Notes: generated by a model not told the origin, from the letters alone. Numbered from the stretch's first letter, positions 1 through 6,874 are shown. The stretch: 8,809 nucleotides of DNA from Desulfurococcales archaeon (GCA_021158735.1 JAGGUC010000031.1:1-8809), one strand, 5' to 3'. A program made the numbers and translations.

Positions 1-14
1 CTGCGTTGGGTACG

Positions 15-60
15 CATTGCGAGTAACACCTTAAGAATTAATTGTAGCACTAGTATAAAA
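15..60 (-). promoter_or_regulatory. Possible promoter and 5' end of a gene leaving the left edge
   Basis: On the minus strand a TATA-like TTTTATA (54-60) is followed by AAGGTG (27-32), which resembles an archaeal ribosome site, and by an ATG at 15-17. The frame from this ATG stays open to the window edge, but that is only five codons (M-R-T-Q-R). TATA at about 40 bases and the ribosome site at 9 bases before the ATG is a reasonable archaeal arrangement. The stretch is too short to prove a gene. The region also serves as the downstream flank of the transporter that ends at 111. Confidence 0.3.
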
Positions 61-110
61 GTTCTGTAGTTCTTCTGTTACAGCGTAATATTTAACTTAA
101 TGCCTCAAAC

Positions 111-1436
111 TTAAGGTGCCAGCCACAGGGGGTAGTACATAGCCAGCGCGGTTCCCACAGATATTGCAGTAAACGGGAGCCCTATCCTCACGAACCTAGC
201 GAATGTGACCCTATGCCCACTACCTTCAAGGATCCTCACCGCAGCGTAGTTAGCTGAGGCCCCGATATAGGTTATGTTGCCCCCTAATGTAGCACCGATC
301 AGTAGAGCCCAAGCCAGCGATATGATCGCGGTTCGCCCCCCACTCAAGTTATTAGCAACAATAACTACTGCTGGCAGCATGGCGGCGACGTAGGGGACGT
401 TGTCAATAAAGGCTGAGACCAGCACGGAAACAAGCACTATGAGCATGGCGGTAGCAGCCAAGTTACTGCCTGCTGTAGCTGAGAACCATTCAGCCACTAA
501 TGCTATAGCGCCTGACTCGCTCAAACCGCCAACCATGATGAACATTGAAGCTAGGAATGCTAGTAACTTGAGGTCGATGCCCTCCTTCATAATTCTCGTG
601 AATCTTCCCCTGCCGTAAGCTAGGAGTAGGGCGATGGCGGGGGGCAGTGCTGAAGCAGATAGTGAGAGCCCCAGCTCCTTCCTGAAGGTGAGGAGCACGA
701 CCTTGACAGCGAGGGCTGCAACTACTGCCAGCATGTAGCTCCTCTTGACAGGCCCCCCCTCACTCACGGTCAGAGCATTATTGAGTCTCGACGCCTTCCC
801 AGCAATCCTTACGTAGATGGGTATCGTGCCTATGGCTACGATCATTGGGATCAGCGTCATGAAGAACATTGAAGGCCTTCCCTCGTACACTACGAAGTCC
901 CCGAAGCCTAGGTTGAGGTACGACGCGGTGATGGCTGCTGGCGGGTCCCCAACTAGGGTTGCCGATCCCGCCATGTTTGATGCAACAGCAATGAGTATTA
1001 ATGTGGGTACTGAATCTATTCCTAGGCGGCTGCATACAGCCAGGGCTGTCGGAGCGATCAGGAGCACCGTAGATACGTTTTCAAGGAAGATGCTGACGAG
1101 ACCTGATATTAGTGCGAGTACCTGAACTACTAGCACGGGTGATTTGAGACGTTCGAGCACACCAGCCGCCAGCTTAACAATGCCGCAGTCAGCTAGGAAC
1201 CAACTGATTATGGAGACAGCAACTATTAGACCCAGAACATCCAGGTCTATGTACCTCAAGAGGTTTGGCACGGACGAGAAGTGCAGTACCTGCGAAAGCA
1301 CTATTGTTGCTAGGGCACCAGCAAAGATCACATATAGCCTATCCACCTTCTCACTAGCTATTACGGCTACTACAGCTACGTAGGTCAGCAACATGAGTAG
1401 TGCTTCAGCACCATACACTACGGACCCTAAGATCAT
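111..1436 (-). CDS. ArsB/NhaD-superfamily ion transporter (anion permease or Na+/H+ antiporter type)
   Basis: A polytopic inner-membrane transporter of the ion transporter (IT) superfamily that includes ArsB arsenite permeases, NhaD antiporters and the OCA2 P protein. The 441 residues form about 11-13 hydrophobic segments, the usual size for the family. Both inverted-repeat signatures are visible: F-L-E-N-V-S-T near residue 118 followed by G-S-A-T-L-V-G-D-P-P at 158-167 in the first half, and F-I-D-N-V-P-Y near 343 followed by G-G-N-I-T-Y-I-G-A-S-A-N at 385-396 in the second. These are the re-entrant loops that bind ion or substrate in the family. The substrate cannot be read from sequence: no arsR, arsA or arsC is adjacent, so arsenite export is not supported over Na+/H+ or another anion. 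The ATG at 1436 directly follows an in-frame TGA. The GTG at 1416-1418 preceded by AGGG is an alternative start that better fits the TATA spacing. It is divergent from the gene at 1577. Confidence 0.88.
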   Translation of the reverse strand: MILGSVVYGAEALLMLLTYVAVVAVIASEKVDRLYVIFAGALATIVLSQVLHFSSVPNLLRYIDLDVLGLIVAVSIISWFLADCGIVKLAAGVLERLKSPVLVVQVLALISGLVSIFLENVSTVLLIAPTALAVCSRLGIDSVPTLILIAVASNMAGSATLVGDPPAAITASYLNLGFGDFVVYEGRPSMFFMTLIPMIVAIGTIPIYVRIAGKASRLNNALTVSEGGPVKRSYMLAVVAALAVKVVLLTFRKELGLSLSASALPPAIALLLAYGRGRFTRIMKEGIDLKLLAFLASMFIMVGGLSESGAIALVAEWFSATAGSNLAATAMLIVLVSVLVSAFIDNVPYVAAMLPAVVIVANNLSGGRTAIISLAWALLIGATLGGNITYIGASANYAAVRILEGSGHRVTFARFVRIGLPFTAISVGTALAMYYPLWLAP

Positions 1437-1450
1437 GAAGTACCTTCATG
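1434..1450. repeat. Perfect 7-bp inverted repeat over the transporter start codon
   Basis: CATGAAG (1434-1440), TAC, CTTCATG (1444-1450) is a perfect palindrome with a 3-base spacer. It overlaps the ATG of the minus-strand transporter and abuts the TATA-like stretch at 1451-1458. As DNA it sits where archaeal repressors usually bind, just downstream of TATA. As RNA it would form a hairpin with the AAGG ribosome-site candidate in one arm and the AUG in the other. Confidence 0.6.
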
Positions 1451-1458
1451 TAATATAG
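1451..1458 (-). promoter_or_regulatory. Probable TATA box of the ArsB/NhaD-type gene
   Basis: On the minus strand CTATATTA lies about 20 bases before the ATG at 1436. That is slightly close for a leaderless start at 1436 and fits better if transcription starts near 1430 and translation at the GTG at 1418. Two TCCGGA palindromes (1461-1466 and 1495-1500) lie just upstream in the intergenic region shared with the divergent gene. Confidence 0.45.
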
Positions 1459-1541
1459 GTTCCGGAAGCCTGCATCACGTGCACGTATCCGTAATCCGGA
1501 GTGCCTTACGTCCTAGGTATTTGCTGGTGATGTCATTGTAC

Positions 1542-1550
1542 TTTATATTT
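1542..1550 (+). promoter_or_regulatory. TATA box for the FUN14-like gene
   Basis: TTTATATTT on the plus strand is centred about 30 bases before the TTG start at 1577. This predicts a transcript start around 1571-1573 and a nearly leaderless mRNA, a common arrangement in crenarchaea. No clear ribosome site precedes the start, consistent with that reading. Confidence 0.55.
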
Positions 1551-1576
1551 CTTCTTCTTAAATATAGATTCGGTGT

Positions 1577-2023
1577 TTGAAAGTGAAGGCATTGTCACTA
1601 ATACTCATAGCTGCGGTGATTATTATGTTGACTACTGCGCTACTGTGTCTAGCGGAGGCAACTACAGCTGCTGGCGAGGTGGAATCTGTTCAACTTCCAG
1701 AGTTCATATCGGCGGCGCTGTCGAATCCTAAAGTACTTGTAGCTGTGCTCATTCAGTTCCTGCTGGGTCTGGGCTTAGGGTACTTTTCGGTTAAGGTGAT
1801 AAAGTACGTGCTAGCCTTAATCGGGATCTTGGTGCTGGGGTCGATTTTATCTGTGTGGAGTTTGGGAGGCAGTATTGAGGACTTCCTAGCTAAGGTTGGT
1901 GTGGAGGCGCAGAAGCTGTTCCCTCTAGTGCAGAGTATAATGGCTACTTTAGGGATACTGACTGTAGGTCCTGTAGCAATAGGGTTTATTCTGGGAATTA
2001 TTGCTGGGTCAGTAAAGAAGTAG
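1577..2023 (+). CDS. Small membrane protein with signal-like N-terminus, FUN14-like
   Basis: The protein has 148 residues. Residues 4-24 are a hydrophobic signal peptide or first membrane helix. Two closely spaced helices at about 52-70 and 75-95 are joined by a G-Y-F-S-V-K-V-I-K-Y turn, then comes an amphipathic stretch (100-117) and a final helix at about 120-145 ending in G-F-I-L-G-I-I-A-G. The G-x-x-x-G-Y-x-x-x-K-x-x-K hinge and the terminal G-F-x-x-G helix resemble FUN14-domain proteins, which occur in archaea with unknown function. I judge this by eye only. The TTG at 1577 gives the complete hydrophobic N-terminus; the GTG at 1583 would shorten it by two residues. It stands alone between a divergent transporter and a convergent unknown gene. 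Confidence 0.72.
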   Translation: MKVKALSLILIAAVIIMLTTALLCLAEATTAAGEVESVQLPEFISAALSNPKVLVAVLIQFLLGLGLGYFSVKVIKYVLALIGILVLGSILSVWSLGGSIEDFLAKVGVEAQKLFPLVQSIMATLGILTVGPVAIGFILGIIAGSVKK

Positions 2024-2052
2024 TTCTTAAGCACTTAAGTATATACTCTGTT
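2024..2052. terminator. Short convergent intergenic region, possible terminators
   Basis: Only 29 bases separate the stops of two convergent genes. They hold two CTTAAG hexamers (2026-2031 and 2034-2039), the palindrome AGTATATACT (2039-2048) and a short T run at 2050-2053. The T run would serve the plus-strand gene as a weak U-tract terminator. No strong hairpin is present. Confidence 0.3.
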
Positions 2053-2721
2053 TTACTCCTCCACCTTATAACCCAGTGCGATTAACTTTCTCTTGTACTC
2101 CAGAACAGACCTCTTAGGTATTACATACCTGATGACCTGGCCGCTACGTAAGTAAACCTCCATAGAGGCTTTGAGCACACCTGATTTAAACCTAATATTA
2201 CCTACTTCGTCCCTGCGTATGTTGCCGAAGAAGTCCTTAGTTACTTTAATTCTCTTCATGTCCTTCCCGTTGTAGTAGCTAAGTAGGTTTATACTGAGAA
2301 CGTCAGCTCTCTTGGCAGTCATTGACTTATCCACGATGAAATCCCCCACACCGTCTATGTGGATCTCAATTACTGGCTCATAGTTTTCTGGGAGGTCGTA
2401 GAAGCGTGTGAATACTTCCTCAATAATTACTACTGCCTCCTCAACACCGCCCTTGATCCAGTACATGTCATTAGCGAACACCAGCTCCTTCTTAAGAACT
2501 CTCTCTGCTAAGTTCTTCAGCCTCTTCAGCCGAGCTACATTGACTTTAGGGATCCTGATCCCGACCCAGATATTCCCTATGTCCCTCTCAGCAAGCACTT
2601 CAACACTCATTACTTCACCATCCCTCTTACATGAGAATACCGCATAATTTAACCTACCACCACTCCCTACTAAGGCACGTATCGCCTTCTCAAACATCAT
2701 TAATCTCAAGTACCTGAGCAA
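2053..2721 (-). CDS. Conserved-looking protein of unknown function
   Basis: I do not recognise this 222-residue protein. It is soluble, rich in Lys/Arg and in alternating hydrophobic strands, with a basic helix-like segment at about 64-79 (R-L-K-R-L-K-N-L-A-E-R-V-L-K-K) and a second basic C-terminal part (S-V-L-E-Y-K-R-K-L). There is no signal peptide, membrane helix, cysteine cluster or nucleotide-binding motif. The longest reading starts at TTG (2721) with AAGGT about 8 bases upstream. ATG codons at 2700 and 2697, giving M-F-E-K-A-I-R, are plausible alternative starts and would remove seven or eight residues. It is transcribed divergently from the gene at 2783, so the two may share a regulatory region. 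Codon use and base composition look like the neighbouring genes, which supports it as a real gene. Confidence 0.75.
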   Translation of the reverse strand: MLRYLRLMMFEKAIRALVGSGGRLNYAVFSCKRDGEVMSVEVLAERDIGNIWVGIRIPKVNVARLKRLKNLAERVLKKELVFANDMYWIKGGVEEAVVIIEEVFTRFYDLPENYEPVIEIHIDGVGDFIVDKSMTAKRADVLSINLLSYYNGKDMKRIKVTKDFFGNIRRDEVGNIRFKSGVLKASMEVYLRSGQVIRYVIPKRSVLEYKRKLIALGYKVEE

Positions 2722-2734
2722 AGCCCACTACCTT

Positions 2735-2749
2735 CACTTACCTGAAGTG
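2735..2749. repeat. Short inverted repeat between divergent unknown genes
   Basis: CACTT (2735-2739), five bases, AAGTG (2745-2749) forms a small palindrome in the region between the divergent genes. It could be an operator, but five-base arms can occur by chance. Confidence 0.3.
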
Positions 2750-2782
2750 TTACCCAAGTATTACTTATGCTGGAGAATAAAG

Positions 2783-3604
2783 ATGTTTCTAACATCATAT
2801 GTAGAACATATTAAGAGAACACATGTTGAAAGTATTAAAAGTAGCATGAAAGCTGATGTATTACTGGAAAGTAAAGTAAGTTGGGGTGGAACCTCATTGA
2901 AGCTCTCAAATTACCTAGCTCACGTTAAGAATCTTCGTGGGGTCATATACGGGAGTGGCTCCACCAAATCAGTAATTAATGGAGTTAAGTGGCTTAAGCA
3001 GAGGTTCAGGTACAGAAACTTAGCTGTCCCCACGCAATTAATTAAGAATTACCCTGAAGTTCAGCCCCTAATTAAGGAACCACTCCTAAGATTCACCTAC
3101 CCTCTCCCAGAGGTCTTCAGCGTTGCTGAGGTACTTGCTGAATTAACTGGCGACTACGGACTAGCTGAGTCCGTAGTGCTTGCTTCATCGCTGATCTCGC
3201 CCGTCATTGCTGTAGGTGATGATGTTGTGGGTAGGTTGAGGGTGTTATGTATTGGTGAGGTACTGACGGGGAAGGAGCTGAGTGTTCAGGACTACAAGCT
3301 GCATATGCGCATAGCTGACTACTCTGTTCTGGACATGTATATTGAGATGGTTACATTGAGTGGGGAGGTCCTGAAGGATCCTGGAAAATTGAGTGACGTC
3401 ATTAAGGTGCGTGAGGAGAGGGTTAGGGAGGACATCAAGAGGTACTGGCGTATTTCAGGGGGTGAGGGGAGGCCTGTGGTCATGTACTTAGACCCGCTTA
3501 AAGTGTTGGGTGTGGAAGGAATTAGGAGACTAAAGTCCTTAGGTGACCTGGAGAGGGTCTCCATAGCTCTCTCACTAGTAACTGCAGTAATTGTTTACGT
3601 GTAG
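2783..3604 (+). CDS. Protein of unknown function, 273 residues
   Basis: I do not recognise this protein. The ATG at 2783 is chosen because GGAG lies at 2772-2775, seven bases upstream. A GTG at 2747 is in frame and would add 12 residues (M-L-P-K-Y-Y-L-C-W-R-I-K), but has no ribosome site and reaches into the divergent promoter region. The protein appears soluble and alpha/beta. A glycine-rich G-V-I-Y-G-S-G-S-T-K stretch near residue 55 loosely recalls phosphate-binding loops, but it is not a Walker A motif and the follow-on motifs of SIS-type domains are missing. The C-terminus is hydrophobic (V-S-I-A-L-S-L-V-T-A-V-I-V-Y-V) and could be a buried strand-helix. Its stop lies five bases from the stop of the convergent cation transporter, so the transcripts must overlap or end inside the genes. 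Confidence 0.75.
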   Translation: MFLTSYVEHIKRTHVESIKSSMKADVLLESKVSWGGTSLKLSNYLAHVKNLRGVIYGSGSTKSVINGVKWLKQRFRYRNLAVPTQLIKNYPEVQPLIKEPLLRFTYPLPEVFSVAEVLAELTGDYGLAESVVLASSLISPVIAVGDDVVGRLRVLCIGEVLTGKELSVQDYKLHMRIADYSVLDMYIEMVTLSGEVLKDPGKLSDVIKVREERVREDIKRYWRISGGEGRPVVMYLDPLKVLGVEGIRRLKSLGDLERVSIALSLVTAVIVYV

Positions 3605-3609
3605 GTTCG

Positions 3610-4506
3610 CTACTCACCTAACTTAATTACCTCGCTCAGGAGCTTCTTGAAGGTTCCCGGAGGGTCTCTGGGTGTGACGAACTCAGCTATTAAGTACTTG
3701 ATCCTTGGTTCCACCCTAGTCAGCTTATCTGTTAGTTCATTCCTAGCCTTCTGGATGTCCTCAGCACTCAGGTTGGATGGGACCTCGAGCTGCATGATCA
3801 ATAGGTAATTGTTGGGACCTATAATAAGTGACTTGACATCATTGACGTCCACTATGTAGGGTATTGAGACAGCTATCTTGATCGCCCTCCCGACAACGTT
3901 CTTGGGCGCTGACCTACCTATTAAGACATTAAAGTACTTGTAACCTAAGTTGAGTGATGACACGAGCAGTATGGCTGAGATCACGAATGCTCCGTAAGCA
4001 TCAACTAGTGGGTTGAGAGTCAGTAGAGCTGTTAGAGCAGCTACATTACCTACAGTATCTACTAAATTCTCAATTACCGTGCCTTTAAGTGCGGGGTTCT
4101 CACCATGTGCAGGATACTTCCAGAGCGCCCAAGCAAGTACTGCTAGGTCGGCTGCAGCAGCCGTTAACAGGAGTGCTAAGGCGCTGGAGGAGCTGACAAC
4201 TACTTCTCTGGTAGTGATTCTATTAACACCTTCAAGCAGTGAGAGCGTGAAGAGGAAGCCACCAATTACTGAAGCTGAGAGTAAGCCAAAGATGTAAGTA
4301 GATCTCCCGTACCCGAACGGGTACTTAATTGATGGCGCCTTAGTTGAAATAGCCACACCGAGGGCTAGGAGCCCCGACCCTATGAAGTCACCTAAAGCAT
4401 GCAGGAACTCAGCATTAACAGCAGCTGAATTCGATGTCAGCATGGTAGCGAGCTTAAGTACCAGTGCAAGAGCATTCAGTGCGAATGATGTGTATACAAC
4501 CCTCAA
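3610..4506 (-). CDS. Cation diffusion facilitator (CDF) family metal transporter, ZnT9-like
   Basis: A 298-residue secondary transporter expected to export Zn2+, Mn2+, Fe2+ or Co2+ in exchange for protons. Six membrane helices occupy about residues 5-22, 33-53, 72-92, 107-127, 148-163 and 168-186. The metal site is visible: H36-A-L-G-D40 in helix 2 and E146-N-L-V-D150 in helix 5. Helix 6 begins with N-P-L-V-D-A, as in the family. A cytoplasmic domain follows (about 200-280) containing I-I-G-P-N-N and N-L-S-A-E-D-I, which matches the SLC30A9-like branch with its L-G-P and L-S-A-E-E motifs. The TTG at 4506 directly follows an in-frame TGA. The next start, an ATG at residue 22, would destroy helix 1. 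A GGATCC just upstream could pair with the 16S 3' end. No metalloregulator is adjacent, and the exact metal cannot be predicted. Confidence 0.88.
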   Translation of the reverse strand: MRVVYTSFALNALALVLKLATMLTSNSAAVNAEFLHALGDFIGSGLLALGVAISTKAPSIKYPFGYGRSTYIFGLLSASVIGGFLFTLSLLEGVNRITTREVVVSSSSALALLLTAAAADLAVLAWALWKYPAHGENPALKGTVIENLVDTVGNVAALTALLTLNPLVDAYGAFVISAILLVSSLNLGYKYFNVLIGRSAPKNVVGRAIKIAVSIPYIVDVNDVKSLIIGPNNYLLIMQLEVPSNLSAEDIQKARNELTDKLTRVEPRIKYLIAEFVTPRDPPGTFKKLLSEVIKLGE

Positions 4507-4778
4507 TCAGGATCCACTATGATGTGGAATCAATCCCTATAAGATTTACTTTTCACCTAAGTACACGCAGGTAGCTTCATGCATTACTCAGTTAGCTCAT
4601 GATATGGGGTACATGGGATTAACTGCTCTATACCTATTAAGGAAGAATTACCTTAATTATCTATATCATTTAACTTGAAGTCGATTAAGTTAGAGTACCT
4701 AACCTAACGTACCTCCTAGTACACTACATAGCGCACTGACTGCCAGCTCCGACGAATTAATTCAGTCTAGACCACCCG
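4507..4778. other. Gene-free AT-rich stretch with two inverted repeats
   Basis: These 272 bases lie downstream of the aminotransferase and upstream of the CDF gene. I find no coding frame with a credible start beyond about 12 codons and no tRNA-like arms. A minus-strand CTTATAG at 4538-4544 is a candidate TATA box for the CDF gene, about 35 bases before its TTG. Two perfect inverted repeats lie close together: ATTAAGG/CCTTAAT (4636-4642 and 4651-4657, 8-base loop) and TAACTT/AAGTTA (4671-4676 and 4687-4692, 10-base loop). Confidence 0.5.
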
Positions 4779-5948
4779 TCAACCTCTACTGTGAGTTCTC
4801 ATGCTGAAGTACTTCTTCATCCGATTAACACCGACCACGACCATCTCCTTAGGTAGAGCATAACATACTCTGAAGTAGTACTTGAATTCAGCGCCGAAGA
4901 GATGTCCTGGAGCTACGGCAACTCCATGACTGAGGAGCTCCCTCACCAGTACATCGCTGTGTATTCCTAAGGCCTCAATACTGGGAAATAAGTAAAATGC
5001 ACCGGGTGGTTTAGGGCACTCAACCCCATCAATACTGCCTAACTCCTTAATTATGTAGTCTCTGTTCGACCTACATAATTCAACCAGTGAGTCAATACAT
5101 GTTCTGTCATTGACTACGTGCTCAAGTAGCTTAAGGCACCCCCACTGAGCGAAGGTTGCTGGTGCACTGACCGTGTGTTGCTGAATAGCCAGTATGTCAT
5201 CGATCACCTCCTTAGGTCCTGCCGCGAACCCTACCCTCCACCCCGTCATTGAGTACACTTTAGAGAAGCTGTCGATAACGATCGCCTTCTCATGCATCCC
5301 CGGTACTGATGCAGGGCTTACGTGCTCACCCTCATAAACGTAGGCCCAGTCAACTTCATCAGATATTACGAATAGATTGTGGTCTATGGCGAGGTCCCTG
5401 ACGACCTTGAGTTCCTCCTTAGTAAATACCCAGCCAGTTGGGTTGTGTGGAGTATTAATAACCATTGCCTTAGTTCTGGAGTTGACCGCCCCCTTAAGAA
5501 ACTCCTCATCTAGTCCATAGGGCTTCTTCATCCTCACCTCAACCACTCTAGCCCCAAGCATTAAGGGAATTGACTTAAAACTCACCCAGTAAGGACTTAT
5601 TAAGATGACCTCATCACCCGGATCTAAGACAGCCTTTAACGCGGAGTACACAGCAAACTTAGCTCCAGGAGTAATAATAACTTCCTCCTCACCATAATCT
5701 AGTGACCTAGTGACCTTTAGGTACTGGCACACCGCACTCACTAGCTTCGGGAGCCCCCTAGGTGGTGTGTAGCGTGTTAAGCCCGACTTAATAGCCTCAA
5801 TAGTTCCTTCCAGAGCTTCCTTAGGGGAAGGGAACTGCGGCTCGGCAACATCAAATCTAATGACCTCGATGCCTTTCTTCTCCTGGATCTCCCTAACTAG
5901 GTCGCTTAATGCTATAGGTGATTCTGGAAGCCTATCATACTTACCCAA
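4779..5948 (-). CDS. PLP-dependent aminotransferase, class I fold (aspartate aminotransferase-like)
   Basis: A cytoplasmic fold-type I enzyme of 389 residues, the normal length, transferring an amino group between an amino acid and a 2-oxo acid. Visible landmarks are T-P-G-A-K (93-97), the S-P-Y-W aromatic stacking region (118-121), N165 in N-T-P-H-N-P-T-G, D197 in I-S-D-E, the Schiff-base lysine K230 in S-F-S-K-V-Y-S-M-T-G-W-R-V-G, and the carboxylate-binding R360 in F-R-V-C-Y-A. The D-E-x-Y tyrosine that normally contacts the PLP hydroxyl is Asp200 here (I-S-D-E-V-D-W-A-Y), so substrate or reaction may differ from true AspAT. The TTG start at 5948 is supported by GGTG at 5956-5959, seven bases upstream. 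No amino-acid pathway gene is adjacent, so the substrate remains open among aspartate, aromatic and alanine-type acceptors. Confidence 0.9.
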   Translation of the reverse strand: MGKYDRLPESPIALSDLVREIQEKKGIEVIRFDVAEPQFPSPKEALEGTIEAIKSGLTRYTPPRGLPKLVSAVCQYLKVTRSLDYGEEEVIITPGAKFAVYSALKAVLDPGDEVILISPYWVSFKSIPLMLGARVVEVRMKKPYGLDEEFLKGAVNSRTKAMVINTPHNPTGWVFTKEELKVVRDLAIDHNLFVISDEVDWAYVYEGEHVSPASVPGMHEKAIVIDSFSKVYSMTGWRVGFAAGPKEVIDDILAIQQHTVSAPATFAQWGCLKLLEHVVNDRTCIDSLVELCRSNRDYIIKELGSIDGVECPKPPGAFYLFPSIEALGIHSDVLVRELLSHGVAVAPGHLFGAEFKYYFRVCYALPKEMVVVGVNRMKKYFSMRTHSRG

Positions 5949-5955
5949 TCAACTA

Positions 5956-5991
5956 CACCAAGTTATTATACTCTCAGGAAGGAACTTAAAC
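5956..5991 (-). promoter_or_regulatory. Promoter and ribosome site of the aminotransferase
   Basis: On the minus strand a GTTTAAG (5985-5991) could be the TATA element, giving a short leader that contains GGTG (5956-5959) seven bases before the TTG at 5948. A second AT-rich box, TATAATA (5964-5970), lies about 20 bases before the start, which is rather close. Which is used cannot be decided from sequence. Confidence 0.4.
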
Positions 5992-5998
5992 CTCAGGC

Positions 5999-6123
5999 AA
6001 TGCTTAAATTAGGGAGCCTTAATATATATGGCATCAGAATCTACCAAGTATTTTTCAGCGAAGACTTCATAGAACATTACCTGAATTAATCGAATAATAG
6101 GTCCACATGTAATGCTTAAATTT
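5999..6123. repeat. 12-base direct repeat in intergenic DNA
   Basis: AATGCTTAAATT occurs exactly at 5999-6010 and 6112-6123, in the 224-base gap between the aminotransferase and the Ntn hydrolase. The two copies are 113 bases apart and their flanks differ. The rest of the gap (5949-6172) is AT-rich with a TATATATGG at about 6022, and I see no gene in it. Confidence 0.4.
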
Positions 6124-6172
6124 AATGACGCAACATCCCAATAATGACCTAAGGTTGGATATTTAGTATTCT

Positions 6173-6874
6173 TTAACCTCTCTCCCCACCTGAGCTAAAT
6201 CCTAGTATTTGGGGCAATTTTCTCTTATCCTCCTTAATTTTCTTCATAATTTTCCTAATGGAGTCTTCGTCAAGTTTCTCAACAACTTCCCTAATATCCT
6301 TTACAGGCTCTTTTCTATCCTTTATGATGAGAACATCGGGGAGACCTCCCACAGCAGTATCGACTTCCTCGGCAACCCACAGTAACGTGTATGCTATACG
6401 TTTGGCATTTTCTTCAATATCAACATTATTATCGAGCAGAAACTTAGCTAGGGAAAGCGCATACGGCCCACCATGCCCTGTACATACAAAGTCTACATGC
6501 TCTCCATAGCCCTCTCCATGAATGTAATATAGCCTAGCTTCCCCATACGTTATGTTCTCTAGACCAGCAAGTAGTACACCAACTGGGGCTCTTTGACCTA
6601 CACGTTCTCCATAGCGCTCAGATAATTCCATAATGATGTCCTCAGCAATTATTTTCAACTCATATAGAGTATCTACACCTCGTCTTCTTCCAAGCTCACT
6701 TCTTAAGATATAGTAGAAGTCATCAACAATACCTGTTAAACCTTCAGCCACAAAGATAACAGGTTCAAAGATAAAGTATTTGGGAGAGTACTCCACTTCC
6801 ATTCCTCTAAGGAGCTTTCTGTCAGATCCTATGGCTACGCCATTCTTAGATCTAAAACCGATTATTAATGTCAC
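6173..6874 (-). CDS. Stand-alone proteasome-beta/HslV-like Ntn hydrolase
   Basis: The 233-residue protein has the proteasome-subunit fold. Thr2 follows the initiator Met directly, so methionine aminopeptidase alone would expose the nucleophile and there is no propeptide. Numbering that Thr as 1, Asp17 (G-S-D-R-K, residue 18) is in register and K32 in S-P-K-Y-F aligns with Lys33. The middle T-G-H-G-G-P-Y-A-L (132-140) matches the G-S-G-G-x-Y-A-L of HslV and the G-S-G of proteasomes, but with His for the usual Ser129. D172 in V-D-T-A-V-G-G matches Asp166, with Val for Ser169. Residues after about 187 form a charged Lys/Glu/Asp tail not needed for the fold. The GTG start has GGTGA about seven bases upstream. 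The gene overlaps the stop of the upstream small basic gene by one base, which indicates an operon with coupled translation. By eye it is more A+T-rich than the transporter genes. It could be a peptidase, a ligase-like relative, or an inactive structural protein. Confidence 0.82.
   Translation of the reverse strand: MTLIIGFRSKNGVAIGSDRKLLRGMEVEYSPKYFIFEPVIFVAEGLTGIVDDFYYILRSELGRRRGVDTLYELKIIAEDIIMELSERYGERVGQRAPVGVLLAGLENITYGEARLYYIHGEGYGEHVDFVCTGHGGPYALSLAKFLLDNNVDIEENAKRIAYTLLWVAEEVDTAVGGLPDVLIIKDRKEPVKDIREVVEKLDEDSIRKIMKKIKEDKRKLPQILGFSSGGERG

Noticed and set aside
400..1383. Open plus-strand frames of 72-102 codons across the transporter gene
   Set aside because: They lie antisense to a clear membrane transporter and have Ser/Thr/Arg-rich, shadow-like translations with no motifs.
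2747..2782. GTG at 2747 as start of the plus-strand unknown gene
   Set aside because: The ATG at 2783 has GGAG at ideal distance; the longer form has no ribosome site and runs into the divergent regulatory region.
3954..3977. GTGATGA ... CTGA resembling C/D box guide RNA boxes
   Set aside because: It lies inside the CDF coding region and the internal C' and terminal D boxes are absent.
6029..6073. 14-codon plus-strand frame after TATATATGG
   Set aside because: It is too short, the TATA-like sequence is directly against the ATG, and there is no ribosome site.
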